Assembly: GCF_900188325.1 (NCBI RefSeq)
Contig: NZ_FZPD01000004.1
Coordinates: forward strand, 378,501 to 442,500
Source: Ekhidna lutea
GTDB lineage: Bacteria; Bacteroidota; Bacteroidia; Cytophagales; Cyclobacteriaceae
Reading direction: 5' to 3'
DNA length: 64,000 nt
The notes beneath the pieces are model-generated. The model saw nothing but the letters and a program-made list of their open reading frames with translations, searched no databases and was not told the DNA's origin. A program made the position numbers and the translations under genes. Numbering within the stretch: position 1 is the first letter of the stretch; the number at the start of each line of letters is the position of its first letter. Positions 36,133-44,566 of this stretch are shown piece by piece.

Positions 36133-36771
36133 CTAACTATGCCAAAAGTCTTTTTGTATCAATACTTTAGGGGAAGAAGTAGCCATTAAAAAAACCAGAA
36201 CCACAACAATCAGCAATGCAATTTCTAATCGACTGGTTATTCGATTTGATGCCATTACTTTATTTGAGGATTCCAACAGTCTTTTCCCTTCGTATAACTG
36301 AATTTCTGACAAGTCTTCTAAATCAGCCAAAATCAAATCATATTGATTATTCAGTTGCTGAATAACCATATCTCTTTGGGTCAACATTGGGTTATGTATA
36401 ATTTGACTTTCAAATTCAAATGAAAGATCAATTTCATCTTTGAGCTTTAGAAACAGAGCGCTTTCTTCGCTGGTCAATTTTGTATTTTCAAAACTTACCA
36501 ATAATTGATCTATTGTATGATTCGCTATCACTACCTCTTCAACCAACTCATCACTTGAGTTTAAAGCCAGCTTCTTGGTATTAATCGTTTTGGATAATCC
36601 AAATACATAATCTTTTGCTACCAATCTATCCTCATAAATAGAGGTGACTGCATCTTCCATATCAGATAGATGCGTTTTGTGCATATATCCAATCATTGCG
36701 ATCATTAAGAGGATCGAGAACAATATCAATGCCTCGTTTCTTTTCTTTGTTAAAATTTCTTTCCATTTCAT
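36133..36771 (-). CDS. Paralogous membrane 4-helix-bundle sensor-like protein
   Basis: 212 residues from the ATG at 36771; the in-frame extension to 36822 would overlap the upstream small gene. It has the same plan as the next gene downstream: membrane helix (ALILFSILLMIAMIGYM), a periplasmic bundle with EDRLVAKDYVFGLSKTINTKK, nearly the same motif as its neighbour, and a second helix (LEIALLIVVVLVFLMATS). There is no cytoplasmic output domain. The tandem pair may act as a heteromeric sensor or adaptor; partner unknown. Confidence 0.7.
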   Translation of the reverse strand: MKWKEILTKKRNEALILFSILLMIAMIGYMHKTHLSDMEDAVTSIYEDRLVAKDYVFGLSKTINTKKLALNSSDELVEEVVIANHTIDQLLVSFENTKLTSEESALFLKLKDEIDLSFEFESQIIHNPMLTQRDMVIQQLNNQYDLILADLEDLSEIQLYEGKRLLESSNKVMASNRITSRLEIALLIVVVLVFLMATSSPKVLIQKDFWHS

Positions 36772-36782
36772 AACTGTAGTAT

Positions 36783-36977
36783 TTAACTTAATTCCAATTC
36801 CAATCTTTTTTCTTTTATCCATTGCTTAAGCTCTACCTGATCGGCAGGACTTAAATATTTCAATCCTTTTCGGTACTCTTTTTCCAGGAGTTCCGGGTCA
36901 AAACTGAGTTTGTCAAGGAGATACTTACAGTACTCCAACATCGTCATTGTCCTTCCTATTCTGCTCGTTCTTTTCAT
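36783..36977 (-). CDS. Small soluble hypothetical protein
   Basis: 64 residues, helical and charged (MTMLEYCKYLLDKLSFDPE, LEKEYRKGLKYLSPADQVEL, KQWIKEKRLELEL). It lies 11 bp upstream of the sensor gene on the same strand. The internal ATGs at codons 11 and 13 are alternative starts. I do not recognise a named family, although similar small proteins accompany stress genes in this phylum. Confidence 0.6.
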   Translation of the reverse strand: MKRTSRIGRTMTMLEYCKYLLDKLSFDPELLEKEYRKGLKYLSPADQVELKQWIKEKRLELELS

Positions 36978-37016
36978 TGTTTTATTGTTTTTAATGTTTT
37001 TAAATTTTTCTTTTTC

Positions 37017-37418
37017 CTAAGCAAGCTCCATTGCCGCATTATTGACTTTCAAAATCTGGATGGTTCCAGTACCCTTGGGGAACATCCATTTTACTTTGTC
37101 ACCTTTTGCATATCCAATCAACCCTGATCCCAGAGGAGACAAAATGGAGATTTTATTCCTGCTAATATCCCGATGGACTGGAAGAACAATCTGCAAGTTG
37201 TGCTTTGGTCCAAATGGAGTTTGAACATCAACAATGCTATTCAGCCTCACAATGTCATCTGGCATTTCTTTATTGGATTTCACAATGGCATTCTCCATCT
37301 CATCCGATAATGACTTCATGCATTTTTGCGTAATTAGATCAGGATAATTGCCATTTTTAATCAGATTTAGAAGTAGCTGATATTCATTTTGTTCCAATAT
37401 TATTTGTTGCTTTTTCAT
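37017..37418 (-). CDS. Rnk/GreA-C-like transcription factor
   Basis: 133 residues: an N-terminal short coiled region (EQNEYQLLLNLIKNGNYPD) and a C-terminal GreA/GreB-type FKBP-like domain (VRLNSIVDVQTPFGPKHNL; ILSPLGSGLIGYAKGDKVK). Such proteins bind RNA polymerase like GreA or act as Rnk regulators. Same strand as gdhA, 20 bp downstream of its stop, so probably co-transcribed. Confidence 0.85.
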   Translation of the reverse strand: MKKQQIILEQNEYQLLLNLIKNGNYPDLITQKCMKSLSDEMENAIVKSNKEMPDDIVRLNSIVDVQTPFGPKHNLQIVLPVHRDISRNKISILSPLGSGLIGYAKGDKVKWMFPKGTGTIQILKVNNAAMELA

Positions 37419-37438
37419 ATTCTATACTGATTAATTAA

Positions 37439-38734
37439 TTATGGGAAAATGCCCATTTGTTTATAGGCAACTTCTATCCTTGCAATTGCCTCGATATAAG
37501 CAGCTGACCTTGCATCTGTTTTATATTCTTCAGCTCTGGTCATAACTCGCCGATATGAATCAATAATGTAATTTTCGAGTTTATTCAAGACCATATCCAC
37601 ACCCCACAATTCTCCGTTTCGGTTTTGTAACCATTCGAAGTAACTGCCAATGACGCCTCCTGAATTGCACAGAATATCAGGAATAATGGTAATGCCGCGC
37701 TCAATCAAAATCTCGTCTGCTTCCGGATCTACAGGACCATTGGCTCCCTCAGCAATCAGACTTGCTTTAATCAAATGTGCATTTTCAATGGTAATTTGAT
37801 TTCCAAGTGCCGCTGGGATACATATATCACAGTTCAAAGCGAAAAAATCCTCATCAGCGATGTGCATAGCTCCACTGAATCCGGCAATGGAGAAATTATT
37901 GGCTCTTGAATAGTTGAAGAGTGTTTCAACATCTATTCCATCCTCAGTGTATAAAGAAGCTGATTCGTCTTGAACTCCAACCATAATCGCACCTTCTTTA
38001 GATAAATAGTGAGCTGCCCAATAGCCAACTTTTCCAAAACCCTGAACTATAAATCGCTTACCTACTAAAGATTGACCAGTATAGTTTGCCCATTCTTTGA
38101 TGTTTACTACCACTCCAAAACCAGTTGCCCTATCCCTTCCTTCAAGACCACCAGCACCTACAGGCTTTCCTGTGACAATGTGCTGTGATTTTGCTCTCTC
38201 GTCTGGCCCTTTTGTAGACATATATGTATCCGCGATCCAAGCCATAGTTTGTGGTGTGGTATTAACATCAGGAGCTGGAATATCATACTCCGGACCTATA
38301 TTATCTCCCATGGCATACGTAAATCGACGAGTAACTCTTTCTACCTCTGCTTGAGAATATAAAGCTGGGTTGAATTGAACTCCTCCCTTCGCTCCCCCGA
38401 ATGGCAATCTGGCCAATGACGTCTTCCACGTCATCCATGATGCTAAAGCACTGGAAGCATCCATGTCAATAGTTTCGTGATACCTAAGTCCTCCTTTGTA
38501 TGGCCCTAGCGCATTATTGTGTTGCACACGAAAACCTTTAAAGATTTCAATCTCACCATTATCCATTCTCACAGGAAAATGAACCACAATTTCATTGTTG
38601 TTAATCTGAAGTATTTTCCTAACTCCCTGATCAAGGTTCATCAGATCTGCTGCTTTGTTAAACTGTTGCTTAACGTTCTTTAGTAACCCTCCTTTTGACT
38701 GTGCTTTTGACAAAATCATTGTGCTATTATTCAT
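37439..38734 (-). CDS. gdhA: Glu/Leu/Phe/Val dehydrogenase (glutamate dehydrogenase)
   Basis: 431 residues from the ATG at 38734. It converts glutamate and 2-oxoglutarate with NAD(P). Motifs: GPYKGGLRYH, LPFGGAKGGVQFNP with the catalytic Lys, PAPDVNT, and the Rossmann IVQGFGKVGYWAAHYL. Cofactor preference cannot be read with certainty. It is in a probable operon with the small Cys-rich gene upstream and the Rnk-like gene downstream, under a sigma-54-like promoter near 38985. Confidence 0.93.
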   Translation of the reverse strand: MNNSTMILSKAQSKGGLLKNVKQQFNKAADLMNLDQGVRKILQINNNEIVVHFPVRMDNGEIEIFKGFRVQHNNALGPYKGGLRYHETIDMDASSALASWMTWKTSLARLPFGGAKGGVQFNPALYSQAEVERVTRRFTYAMGDNIGPEYDIPAPDVNTTPQTMAWIADTYMSTKGPDERAKSQHIVTGKPVGAGGLEGRDRATGFGVVVNIKEWANYTGQSLVGKRFIVQGFGKVGYWAAHYLSKEGAIMVGVQDESASLYTEDGIDVETLFNYSRANNFSIAGFSGAMHIADEDFFALNCDICIPAALGNQITIENAHLIKASLIAEGANGPVDPEADEILIERGITIIPDILCNSGGVIGSYFEWLQNRNGELWGVDMVLNKLENYIIDSYRRVMTRAEEYKTDARSAAYIEAIARIEVAYKQMGIFP

Positions 38735-38771
38735 GATTATTTTAATTAAACTATTGATTTGATTTCTGTAA

Positions 38772-38948
38772 TTAGATAGCCAACCTCGCTCTTGCTTCAA
38801 TTGATTCTAAAAGCAGTATTCCAGGCATTAAATGAGAACTTTCATTGTTGTCAAACTCAGAGCAATCCCAAATAATCTTATCGCTTCTTAGAATACAATT
38901 TTCAAAGTGGTTGCAGGTGGAGCAAATACTTTCATTCGATGTAGCCAT
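38772..38948 (-). CDS. Small cysteine-rich protein
   Basis: 58 residues from the ATG at 38948. Four Cys (ICSTCNHFENC ... WDCSEFD) suggest a small zinc or Fe-S site. An earlier ATG (38978) overlaps the -12 element of the proposed sigma-54 promoter and would lie upstream of the transcription start, so I choose 38948. First gene of the gdhA operon, 37 bp upstream of gdhA. The function is unknown. Confidence 0.6.
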   Translation of the reverse strand: MATSNESICSTCNHFENCILRSDKIIWDCSEFDNNESSHLMPGILLLESIEARARLAI

Positions 38949-38979
38949 ATCTTGAACTATTAATTTTGGTTGGCTCATT

Positions 38980-38995
38980 ACAATATGCATACCAA
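38980..38995 (-). promoter_or_regulatory. Candidate sigma-54 promoter of the gdhA operon
   Basis: Minus strand TTGGTATGCATATTGT: GG (38993-92), 10 bp, GT (38981-80). Nearly identical to the box before dps (52284-52299), with the same distance to a 16-bp palindrome. Confidence 0.6.
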
Positions 38996-39000
38996 TAAAA

Positions 39001-39032
39001 AAAACGCCTTTTAATCGCATAAAAGGCGTTTT
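39001..39032 (-). terminator. Perfect 12-bp hairpin with T tract, terminator or insulator upstream of the gdhA promoter
   Basis: AAAACGCCTTTT pairs with AAAAGGCGTTTT over an 8-nt loop; on the minus strand it runs into eight T just before the -24 box. It would stop minus-strand transcripts arriving from upstream. Confidence 0.55.
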
Positions 39033-39066
39033 AGTATAATAGAGGACGATTATAAGTGGTTATTTT

Positions 39067-39082
39067 TTACCCGGCCGGGTAA
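39067..39082. promoter_or_regulatory. 16-bp palindrome, candidate enhancer site for a sigma-54 activator
   Basis: TTACCCGGCCGGGTAA, a perfect palindrome, 73 bp from the -24 box of the gdhA operon. The dps copy (52371-52386) has the same gap and also shares the flanking TTTTGTA. Confidence 0.65.
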
Positions 39083-39296
39083 TTTTGTACCGCTACTTTT
39101 CGTGATTTTTAGGGTGAATTCATGAAGAATTAAGGCAATATTCAATCAGAATCATATTGACTCAAAGTGATTGAAAGTTTCATCAATTAAGATTTGCTTT
39201 CATTAAGCACACTGCGACAACATCCAAATACACTTTAGAAGAACAAAAATGAACAAATTAGTAACTATGTTTAAGGTGTAACGCCTTAGACGAACA

Positions 39297-40124
39297 TTGG
39301 ATCAACTAATTCACATATTTAAAGTTGACCTCAAAGAGGCCAACCGTATCGCTTCTATGCCGGATGGGATTCACCAACACGATTTTGAAGAATTGCTAAT
39401 TGGTGTGGAAGGTTCACTTGAGCATTTTATTGATTTTGAGTCTGAAAAGTTCAATTCCCCATATATTAGCTTCGTTACAAAAGGGAAAGCCCACAGACTG
39501 ATTCCACGAGTGGAGCAGGGGAAGTGTTTGATTTGGGGGATTCGCTTTAAAAGTGAATTTATTGCTGAACTAACCTTTCACTTATATACTCTATTTCATA
39601 ATAGTGCGAATATAGAATTAGCAAAAGGCAGGTGTTTTGACAGGCTATTGGCGTTATGTGAGCTAATGAATGATGAACTAAAACAGGCGAAACCTGACTT
39701 TAGCATAATTAGGCATTTATTGAGCGCTCTTTTTGTAATGATAGAGGGAGAAATGGAAAAGCATGTCCCAGACATTAAAGGAATTGAATCTCAAAGCACA
39801 ACATTCACTAATTTTTTACGAGTACTCGAAGAGAATTTTCATAGACCCGAAGGAGTTGAGTTCTATGCTGAAAAGCTATTTATGACCTCAAGAAATCTTA
39901 ACCTTATTTGCCAGAAAATATTGCAACAGAGTGTTTCTGAAATAATAGAGACCCGGAAACTCATTGAAGCTAAAAACCTACTGGCCAGCTCAGATAAAAC
40001 AATATCCGAAATTGCTTATAAACTTGGCTACAATGAGAAATCTTATTTTTCAAATGTCTTCAAAAAGAAAGCCGGCCAAACACCTTCTGATTTTAGAAAG
40101 GAAATGAAAACCCTGGTTGGCTGA
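39297..40124 (+). CDS. AraC family transcriptional regulator
   Basis: 275 residues: an N-terminal cupin-like ligand domain (HQHDFEELLIGVEGSLEHF, YISFVTKGKAHRLIPRVEQ) and a C-terminal double helix-turn-helix (SVSEIIETRKLIEAKNLLA; TISEIAYKLGYNEKSYFSN; FKKKAGQTPSDFRKE). The start is TTG at 39297; no ATG is available upstream because of an in-frame stop. It stands in front of the stress genes and is one candidate reader of the repeated promoter module that first appears just downstream. Confidence 0.92.
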   Translation: MDQLIHIFKVDLKEANRIASMPDGIHQHDFEELLIGVEGSLEHFIDFESEKFNSPYISFVTKGKAHRLIPRVEQGKCLIWGIRFKSEFIAELTFHLYTLFHNSANIELAKGRCFDRLLALCELMNDELKQAKPDFSIIRHLLSALFVMIEGEMEKHVPDIKGIESQSTTFTNFLRVLEENFHRPEGVEFYAEKLFMTSRNLNLICQKILQQSVSEIIETRKLIEAKNLLASSDKTISEIAYKLGYNEKSYFSNVFKKKAGQTPSDFRKEMKTLVG

Positions 40125-40171
40125 GTCATATCTTTGAGAAAAACCTCTAAAGTGGATAGGGAATAATCTTT

Positions 40172-40237
40172 TTCCGAATCTTACAACATCTCTTCTGATA
40201 AGTGTTACCTCCTGCGTATACCTATGCAGGACATTTG
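40172..40237 (+). promoter_or_regulatory. Repeated 66-bp promoter module, copy 1 (YceI operon)
   Basis: TTCCGAATCTTACAACA, then the dyad-like TGATAAGTGTTACC (40196-40209), a 20-bp gap and the -7 box GACATTTG (40230-40237). It aligns without gaps to copies at 44467, 45406 and 46350. The YceI ATG is 37 bp on. Confidence 0.75.
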
Positions 40238-40274
40238 CATTATAAATTATTTGAAACCTAAAAATAAAAATGCA

Positions 40275-40823
40275 ATGGAAAACACAACAGTAAAAACTCA
40301 AACTAAATGGGTAATGGATCCTACTCACAGTGAGTTAGGATTTAAAGTAAAGCACCTCATGATCAGCAGTGTGAAGGGTGAGTTTAAGGACTTCAGTATT
40401 GAAGTAGATGGAGATGATCTTTTAAAATCAGCCATCAAGGTAGCAATTGATGCATCTTCCATTACTACCAAAAATGATGATCGTGACAATCACCTAAGAA
40501 GTGCTGACTTCTTTGATGTGGATGCGTACGATCAAATCACTTTCGAGAGCTCTACTTTCAAGCAAATTGATGATGATGAATACCAGCTATCTGGTGTGTT
40601 AACTATGAAGGGTGTTTCGAAAGAGATCGCTCTTCAGGTTGAGTATGGAGGAATGGTGAAGGATCCTTATGGCAATGAAAAAGTTGGTTTCAGCCTAAGT
40701 GGTAAAATCAGCCGAAAGGATTGGGGACTAAACTGGAATGCTGCTCTTGAAGCTGGAGGAGTAATGGTCAGTGATGAAGTTAAGCTCATAGCTGATGTTC
40801 AGTTTGTAAAACAAGCACAGTAA
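40275..40823 (+). CDS. YceI family periplasmic-type lipid-binding protein (no signal peptide seen)
   Basis: 182 residues from the ATG at 40275 (MENTTVKTQTKWVMDPTHS). Lipocalin-like YceI barrel: DPTHSELGFKVKHLMIS, DDRDNHLRSADFFDV, YQLSGVLTMKGVSKEIAL, FSLSGKISRKDWGLNWN. The family binds polyisoprenoids or amides and is often induced by stress. An earlier in-frame ATG (40224) overlaps the -7 box and is rejected. Because no export signal is visible, it may be cytosolic. Co-transcribed with the next gene. Confidence 0.92.
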   Translation: MENTTVKTQTKWVMDPTHSELGFKVKHLMISSVKGEFKDFSIEVDGDDLLKSAIKVAIDASSITTKNDDRDNHLRSADFFDVDAYDQITFESSTFKQIDDDEYQLSGVLTMKGVSKEIALQVEYGGMVKDPYGNEKVGFSLSGKISRKDWGLNWNAALEAGGVMVSDEVKLIADVQFVKQAQ

Positions 40824-40914
40824 AATGAAGCTCAAATAAGAGGCCTGGTTGTTTGACCAGGCCGCTAAAGAGCTGATAGTATTTAAGGGAAACAAACTAA
40901 AAAAGGGAAATATC

Positions 40915-41433
40915 ATGACAACAATATTAGAAGAAAAAAAGGTGGATACTTCCTATAAGGCACCAGCGAAAACTCAAATAGGACATGTTCACTTAAAAGT
41001 ATCTGATCTGGAACGATCACTAAGCTTTTACAAGGATCTTCTTGGCTTTGAGGTAACCACTAAATATGGAGATCAAGCTGTATTTTTATCAGCTGGGGGA
41101 TATCACCATCATATTGGGTTAAATACGTGGCACAGTAAAGATGCACCCCCTGCTCCCAAGCATGGCAATGGTCTTTACCATGCTGCCATTCTCTATCCTG
41201 AACGAAAAGATCTTGCTATCATTTTACAAAGATTGAATGATGCGAAATACCCGGTAAATGGGGCCTCAGATCATGGTGTTTCAGAAGCAATTTACCTAAG
41301 GGATCCTGACAATAATGGAATTGAATTGTATTGGGACAAACCAATAGACGCATGGCCAAAGGATGAAAATGGTGAGTTGGATATGCATACTAAACCGCTC
41401 AATATTCAGTCGCTAATGAGTGTGCTGAATTAG
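40915..41433 (+). CDS. VOC (glyoxalase/extradiol dioxygenase fold) protein
   Basis: 172 residues from the ATG at 40915 (MTTILEEKKVDTSYKAPAK). Metal-binding marks: IGHVHLKVSDLERSLSFYK, GYHHHIGLNTWHS, GLYHAAILYPERKDL, GVSEAIYLRDPDNNGIELY. Such proteins include CatE-like ring dioxygenases and glyoxalases; the reaction is unknown. It is separated by 91 bp from the YceI gene with no terminator between, and ends at a hairpin with a T tract. Confidence 0.85.
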   Translation: MTTILEEKKVDTSYKAPAKTQIGHVHLKVSDLERSLSFYKDLLGFEVTTKYGDQAVFLSAGGYHHHIGLNTWHSKDAPPAPKHGNGLYHAAILYPERKDLAIILQRLNDAKYPVNGASDHGVSEAIYLRDPDNNGIELYWDKPIDAWPKDENGELDMHTKPLNIQSLMSVLN

Positions 41434-41458
41434 CTCTTGTATAGTTGAGAATATTGAT

Positions 41459-41501
41459 ATGTCATCCCTGAGAACACCAGTTTTAATGGATGACATTTTT
41501 T
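41459..41501 (+). terminator. Rho-independent terminator
   Basis: ATGTCATCC (41459-67) pairs with GGATGACAT (41488-96) and is followed by six T, 25 bp after the VOC gene. Confidence 0.75.
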
Positions 41502-41532
41502 ATATATTGCTCAGACTAACCCTCATAAAAAT

Positions 41533-43512
41533 ATGCACTTGCCATTACTCCAGGACTTACTCATACTCATTGGGTTCTCCACATTGATTGTTCTACTACT
41601 GAGTAAAATCAGACTACCATCTATTCTTGGTTTTCTTTTAACTGGTATCATCATTGGCCCTTATAGCTTAAGCTTGGTGAGTGACCCACATGATGTGGAA
41701 ATTATTTCTGAAATAGGTGTCATCCTGCTCATGTTTGTGATCGGGATGGAGCTGTCCATAAAGCAGCTGGCATCCATCAAGAAAATGGTTTTTGTTGGCG
41801 GTCTTTTACAAGTGTTTGTCTCTATTGGAATCACCGCAGTGATTTACTCATTCACGGGCGCCAGCTGGGCAGAATCTGTTTTCATGGGCTTTTTGATCTC
41901 ATTATCAAGTACTGCTATCGTTTTGAGAATGTTTCAGGATAGAAATGAAATGTCTTCAGCTCAAGGTAAAAACTCTCTTGCGATTCTGATTTTCCAAGAC
42001 CTGATTGTAGTGTCTATGATGCTCATAGTACCCATAATATCTGGGCATTCAGAAAGTGTTATTATTAGTATTCTTTCACTATTGATTAAATCAGCTGTTG
42101 TGATTGTGATCACCATAATAAGTGCCAGGTATTTAGTCCCTAAGCTCATGTATGAGGTGGCTAAAACTCGAAGTAAAGAGCTTTTCCTATTAACCACTTT
42201 TACGATTTGTTTTGCAGTTGCTTTTCTGACCTCAGAGGCAGGACTATCGCTCGCTCTTGGAGCCTTTCTTGCAGGATTAATTATTTCAGAGTCAGAATAC
42301 AGTCATCAAGCCACCAGTTTTATACTGCCGTTTAGAGCCATGTTCACGAGCTTTTTCTTTATATCAGTAGGTATGCTTTTGGATATTAATTTCTTCATTT
42401 CAAATATCCCTTTGATCCTTGGAATCACCCTTGGGGTTTTTGTAGTAAAAGGATCAATTGCGGCATTTGCTGTATTACTTTTAAAGTATCCTGCTCGCGT
42501 TGCAATTCTCACAGGGTTGGCGCTCTTTCAGGTAGGTGAATTTGCGTTTATTCTTTCCAGGGTAGGTATCGAATATGGCCTACTTACAGAATCTACAAAT
42601 CAGTATTTTCTTGCAGTATCGATTGTTTCGATGCTATTGACGCCATTTGTTTTTATTTATTCGGAACAAATTGCCTCAATTTTTTTAAAGTCCAAACTTG
42701 GTTATGTATTGAATAAAAATGCAGCTAAGGATCTGCCCGATGATATCAATGTGGATGAACTTAATGATCATTTGGTGATCATTGGTTTCGGATTAAATGG
42801 ATCTCATTTGGCAAAGGCCGCAGAAGCAAATGATATTGCTTTTATTGTGCTTGAGATGGATGCAGATATTGTGAAAAAGGAAAGAAAAAAGGGTACCCCT
42901 ATTCTTTTTGGAGATGCAAGCCGTTTACATATTTTGGAAAAGGTTCACGTTAGAAATTCAAGAGCTATAGTTATTGCCATTTCAGATTACGAACAATCCA
43001 AGAATGTAGTAAGGGCTGTGAGATCCATTTGCCAGACCGCATATATTATTGTAAGGAGTAAGTATGTCCAGGAGTCAACTGAGTTGCTCACGCTTGGTGC
43101 GGATGATGTGATTCCAGAAGAATTTGAAACTTCAATCGAGATTTCATCCCGAGTGCTCAGCCGATTCTTAATTCCCACCGAGAATATAGAAAGCTTTTCA
43201 TCGCTGGTTCGGGCAGACCAATATCATCTTCTGGAAAGCAATAAAAAGCTGCCAAAAACTCACAAATCCACCAACATGCCCGGACTGAACATTACTACAA
43301 TAAAAGTTGGTCGGGATAGTGGTTCAGTAGTTGGGAAATCAATTGCAGATTCGAATATCAGAAATGAATTTGGAGTGAATATCATTGGGATTTGTAGAGA
43401 CAACCAAATGCACTTCCATTTCGATTCTTCAGAAAAGATTATTCAAAACGATCTCTTATTTGTGTATGGTGAACCTGAGTCAATTCACAAATTTTATGAG
43501 AAGGTAAGCTGA
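41533..43512 (+). CDS. KefB-like monovalent cation:proton antiporter
   Basis: 659 residues. A CPA2 antiporter domain of about 12 helices (GFLLTGIIIGPYSL, SSTAIVLRMFQDR, ISVGMLLDINFF) covers residues 1-380, followed by a TrkA-N Rossmann domain (HLVIIGFGLNGSHLAKAAE) and a TrkA-C domain at the end. It exchanges K+ or Na+ for H+ under control of nucleotide ligands; electrophile detoxification is the known role of E. coli KefB/C. Pirin follows after 33 bp. No upstream copy of the 66-bp module is found. Confidence 0.93.
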   Translation: MHLPLLQDLLILIGFSTLIVLLLSKIRLPSILGFLLTGIIIGPYSLSLVSDPHDVEIISEIGVILLMFVIGMELSIKQLASIKKMVFVGGLLQVFVSIGITAVIYSFTGASWAESVFMGFLISLSSTAIVLRMFQDRNEMSSAQGKNSLAILIFQDLIVVSMMLIVPIISGHSESVIISILSLLIKSAVVIVITIISARYLVPKLMYEVAKTRSKELFLLTTFTICFAVAFLTSEAGLSLALGAFLAGLIISESEYSHQATSFILPFRAMFTSFFFISVGMLLDINFFISNIPLILGITLGVFVVKGSIAAFAVLLLKYPARVAILTGLALFQVGEFAFILSRVGIEYGLLTESTNQYFLAVSIVSMLLTPFVFIYSEQIASIFLKSKLGYVLNKNAAKDLPDDINVDELNDHLVIIGFGLNGSHLAKAAEANDIAFIVLEMDADIVKKERKKGTPILFGDASRLHILEKVHVRNSRAIVIAISDYEQSKNVVRAVRSICQTAYIIVRSKYVQESTELLTLGADDVIPEEFETSIEISSRVLSRFLIPTENIESFSSLVRADQYHLLESNKKLPKTHKSTNMPGLNITTIKVGRDSGSVVGKSIADSNIRNEFGVNIIGICRDNQMHFHFDSSEKIIQNDLLFVYGEPESIHKFYEKVS

Positions 43513-43545
43513 TACAATATGAAATAGTAACTAAGCAAAAGACAC

Positions 43546-44451
43546 ATGCAATCAAACGTTGGATTAATTATAGAAGAAAAGGCGGCCGATATTGGCAACT
43601 TCATTGTTGGAAGGCTTTTGCCGTTTCGGCAAAAGCGAGCGGTCGGTCCATTTGTGTTCATTGACCATATGGGACCTACGTGTTTGGCAGAATATGAAAA
43701 TGTAGATGTGCTCCCACATCCTCACATAGGATTATCTACATTGACATATCTGCTGGATGGAGCGATTTTTCATCGTGATAATTTGGGCAATGCCATTGAA
43801 ATAAAGCCAGGAGAAGTGAATTGGATGACAGCTGGCAATGGAATCGTTCACTCCGAAAGAACACCTGAGTATTTAAGGAGAGAAGACAAATACCTTCATG
43901 GTTTTCAGATTTGGGTAGGTCTTCCCAAAGAACTGGAACAATCTGAGCCAAGCTTCCATCATATCAATAAAGAAGATATTCCAACCTGGGAAGAGAATAA
44001 CATAAAGTTTAAGCTAATTGCAGGATCAATCGATGGAAGAAAGTCTTCAGTCCCCGTTCATTGTCCCTTGTATTTTTTAGAAATTCGAACAGAAGCTAAA
44101 CAGACAATTGGTATTGGAGATAAGCTATTCGGAGAAGTCGGAATGTACGTTTTGAAGGGGACTATATCTATTGATGGAAAGGAATATGGCAGTCATCAAC
44201 TTCTGGTAGCTAAAGAGGCCAGGCTTTGCGAATTTGAAACCAATGGTGAAACTACTGTTTTCCTTTTTGGCGGAGAGCCATTCCCTGAAGAGCGATTTAT
44301 GTTTTGGAACTTTGTCAATTCCGATAAGGAGCTCATAGAGCGGGCAAAGAGCGACTGGAAAGATCAGAATTTGGAATCCTTTCCTAAGATTCCTGGTGAT
44401 GATAAGGAATTTGTACCACTACCTGATCTACCAAATTTTAAAGCAAAATGA
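43546..44451 (+). CDS. Pirin family protein
   Basis: 301 residues, bicupin pirin. The metal-binding histidines and Glu are in the first cupin: PHPHIGLSTLTYLLDGAIF, HRDNLGN, GNGIVHSERTPEY. Pirins act as quercetinase-like redox enzymes or metabolic regulators. It is 33 bp after the antiporter gene and probably in the same operon. Normal length for the family. Confidence 0.93.
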   Translation: MQSNVGLIIEEKAADIGNFIVGRLLPFRQKRAVGPFVFIDHMGPTCLAEYENVDVLPHPHIGLSTLTYLLDGAIFHRDNLGNAIEIKPGEVNWMTAGNGIVHSERTPEYLRREDKYLHGFQIWVGLPKELEQSEPSFHHINKEDIPTWEENNIKFKLIAGSIDGRKSSVPVHCPLYFLEIRTEAKQTIGIGDKLFGEVGMYVLKGTISIDGKEYGSHQLLVAKEARLCEFETNGETTVFLFGGEPFPEERFMFWNFVNSDKELIERAKSDWKDQNLESFPKIPGDDKEFVPLPDLPNFKAK

Positions 44452-44466
44452 GCCAGGGTTGATAAT

Positions 44467-44532
44467 TTCCGAATCTTACAACACCTCTTCTGAATAGTGT
44501 TACCCTTTGCCTTGATAAAGGATAGACCTTTG
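44467..44532 (+). promoter_or_regulatory. Repeated 66-bp promoter module, copy 2 (SDR gene)
   Basis: Same layout as copy 1: TGAATAGTGTTACC (44491-44504), 20 bp, GACCTTTG (44525-44532). The first 37 bp (44467-44503) are identical to those of copy 3. The ATG is 34 bp on. Confidence 0.78.
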
Positions 44533-44566
44533 TTCATGAATTTTTAGAAACATAAAATTTAGAACG

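Noticed and set aside
41450-41501. TGATATGTCATCC before the KefB-like gene looked like a fifth 66-bp module
   Set aside because: The bases form a terminator hairpin, the upstream TTCCGAATC part is missing and the -7 spacing does not fit.
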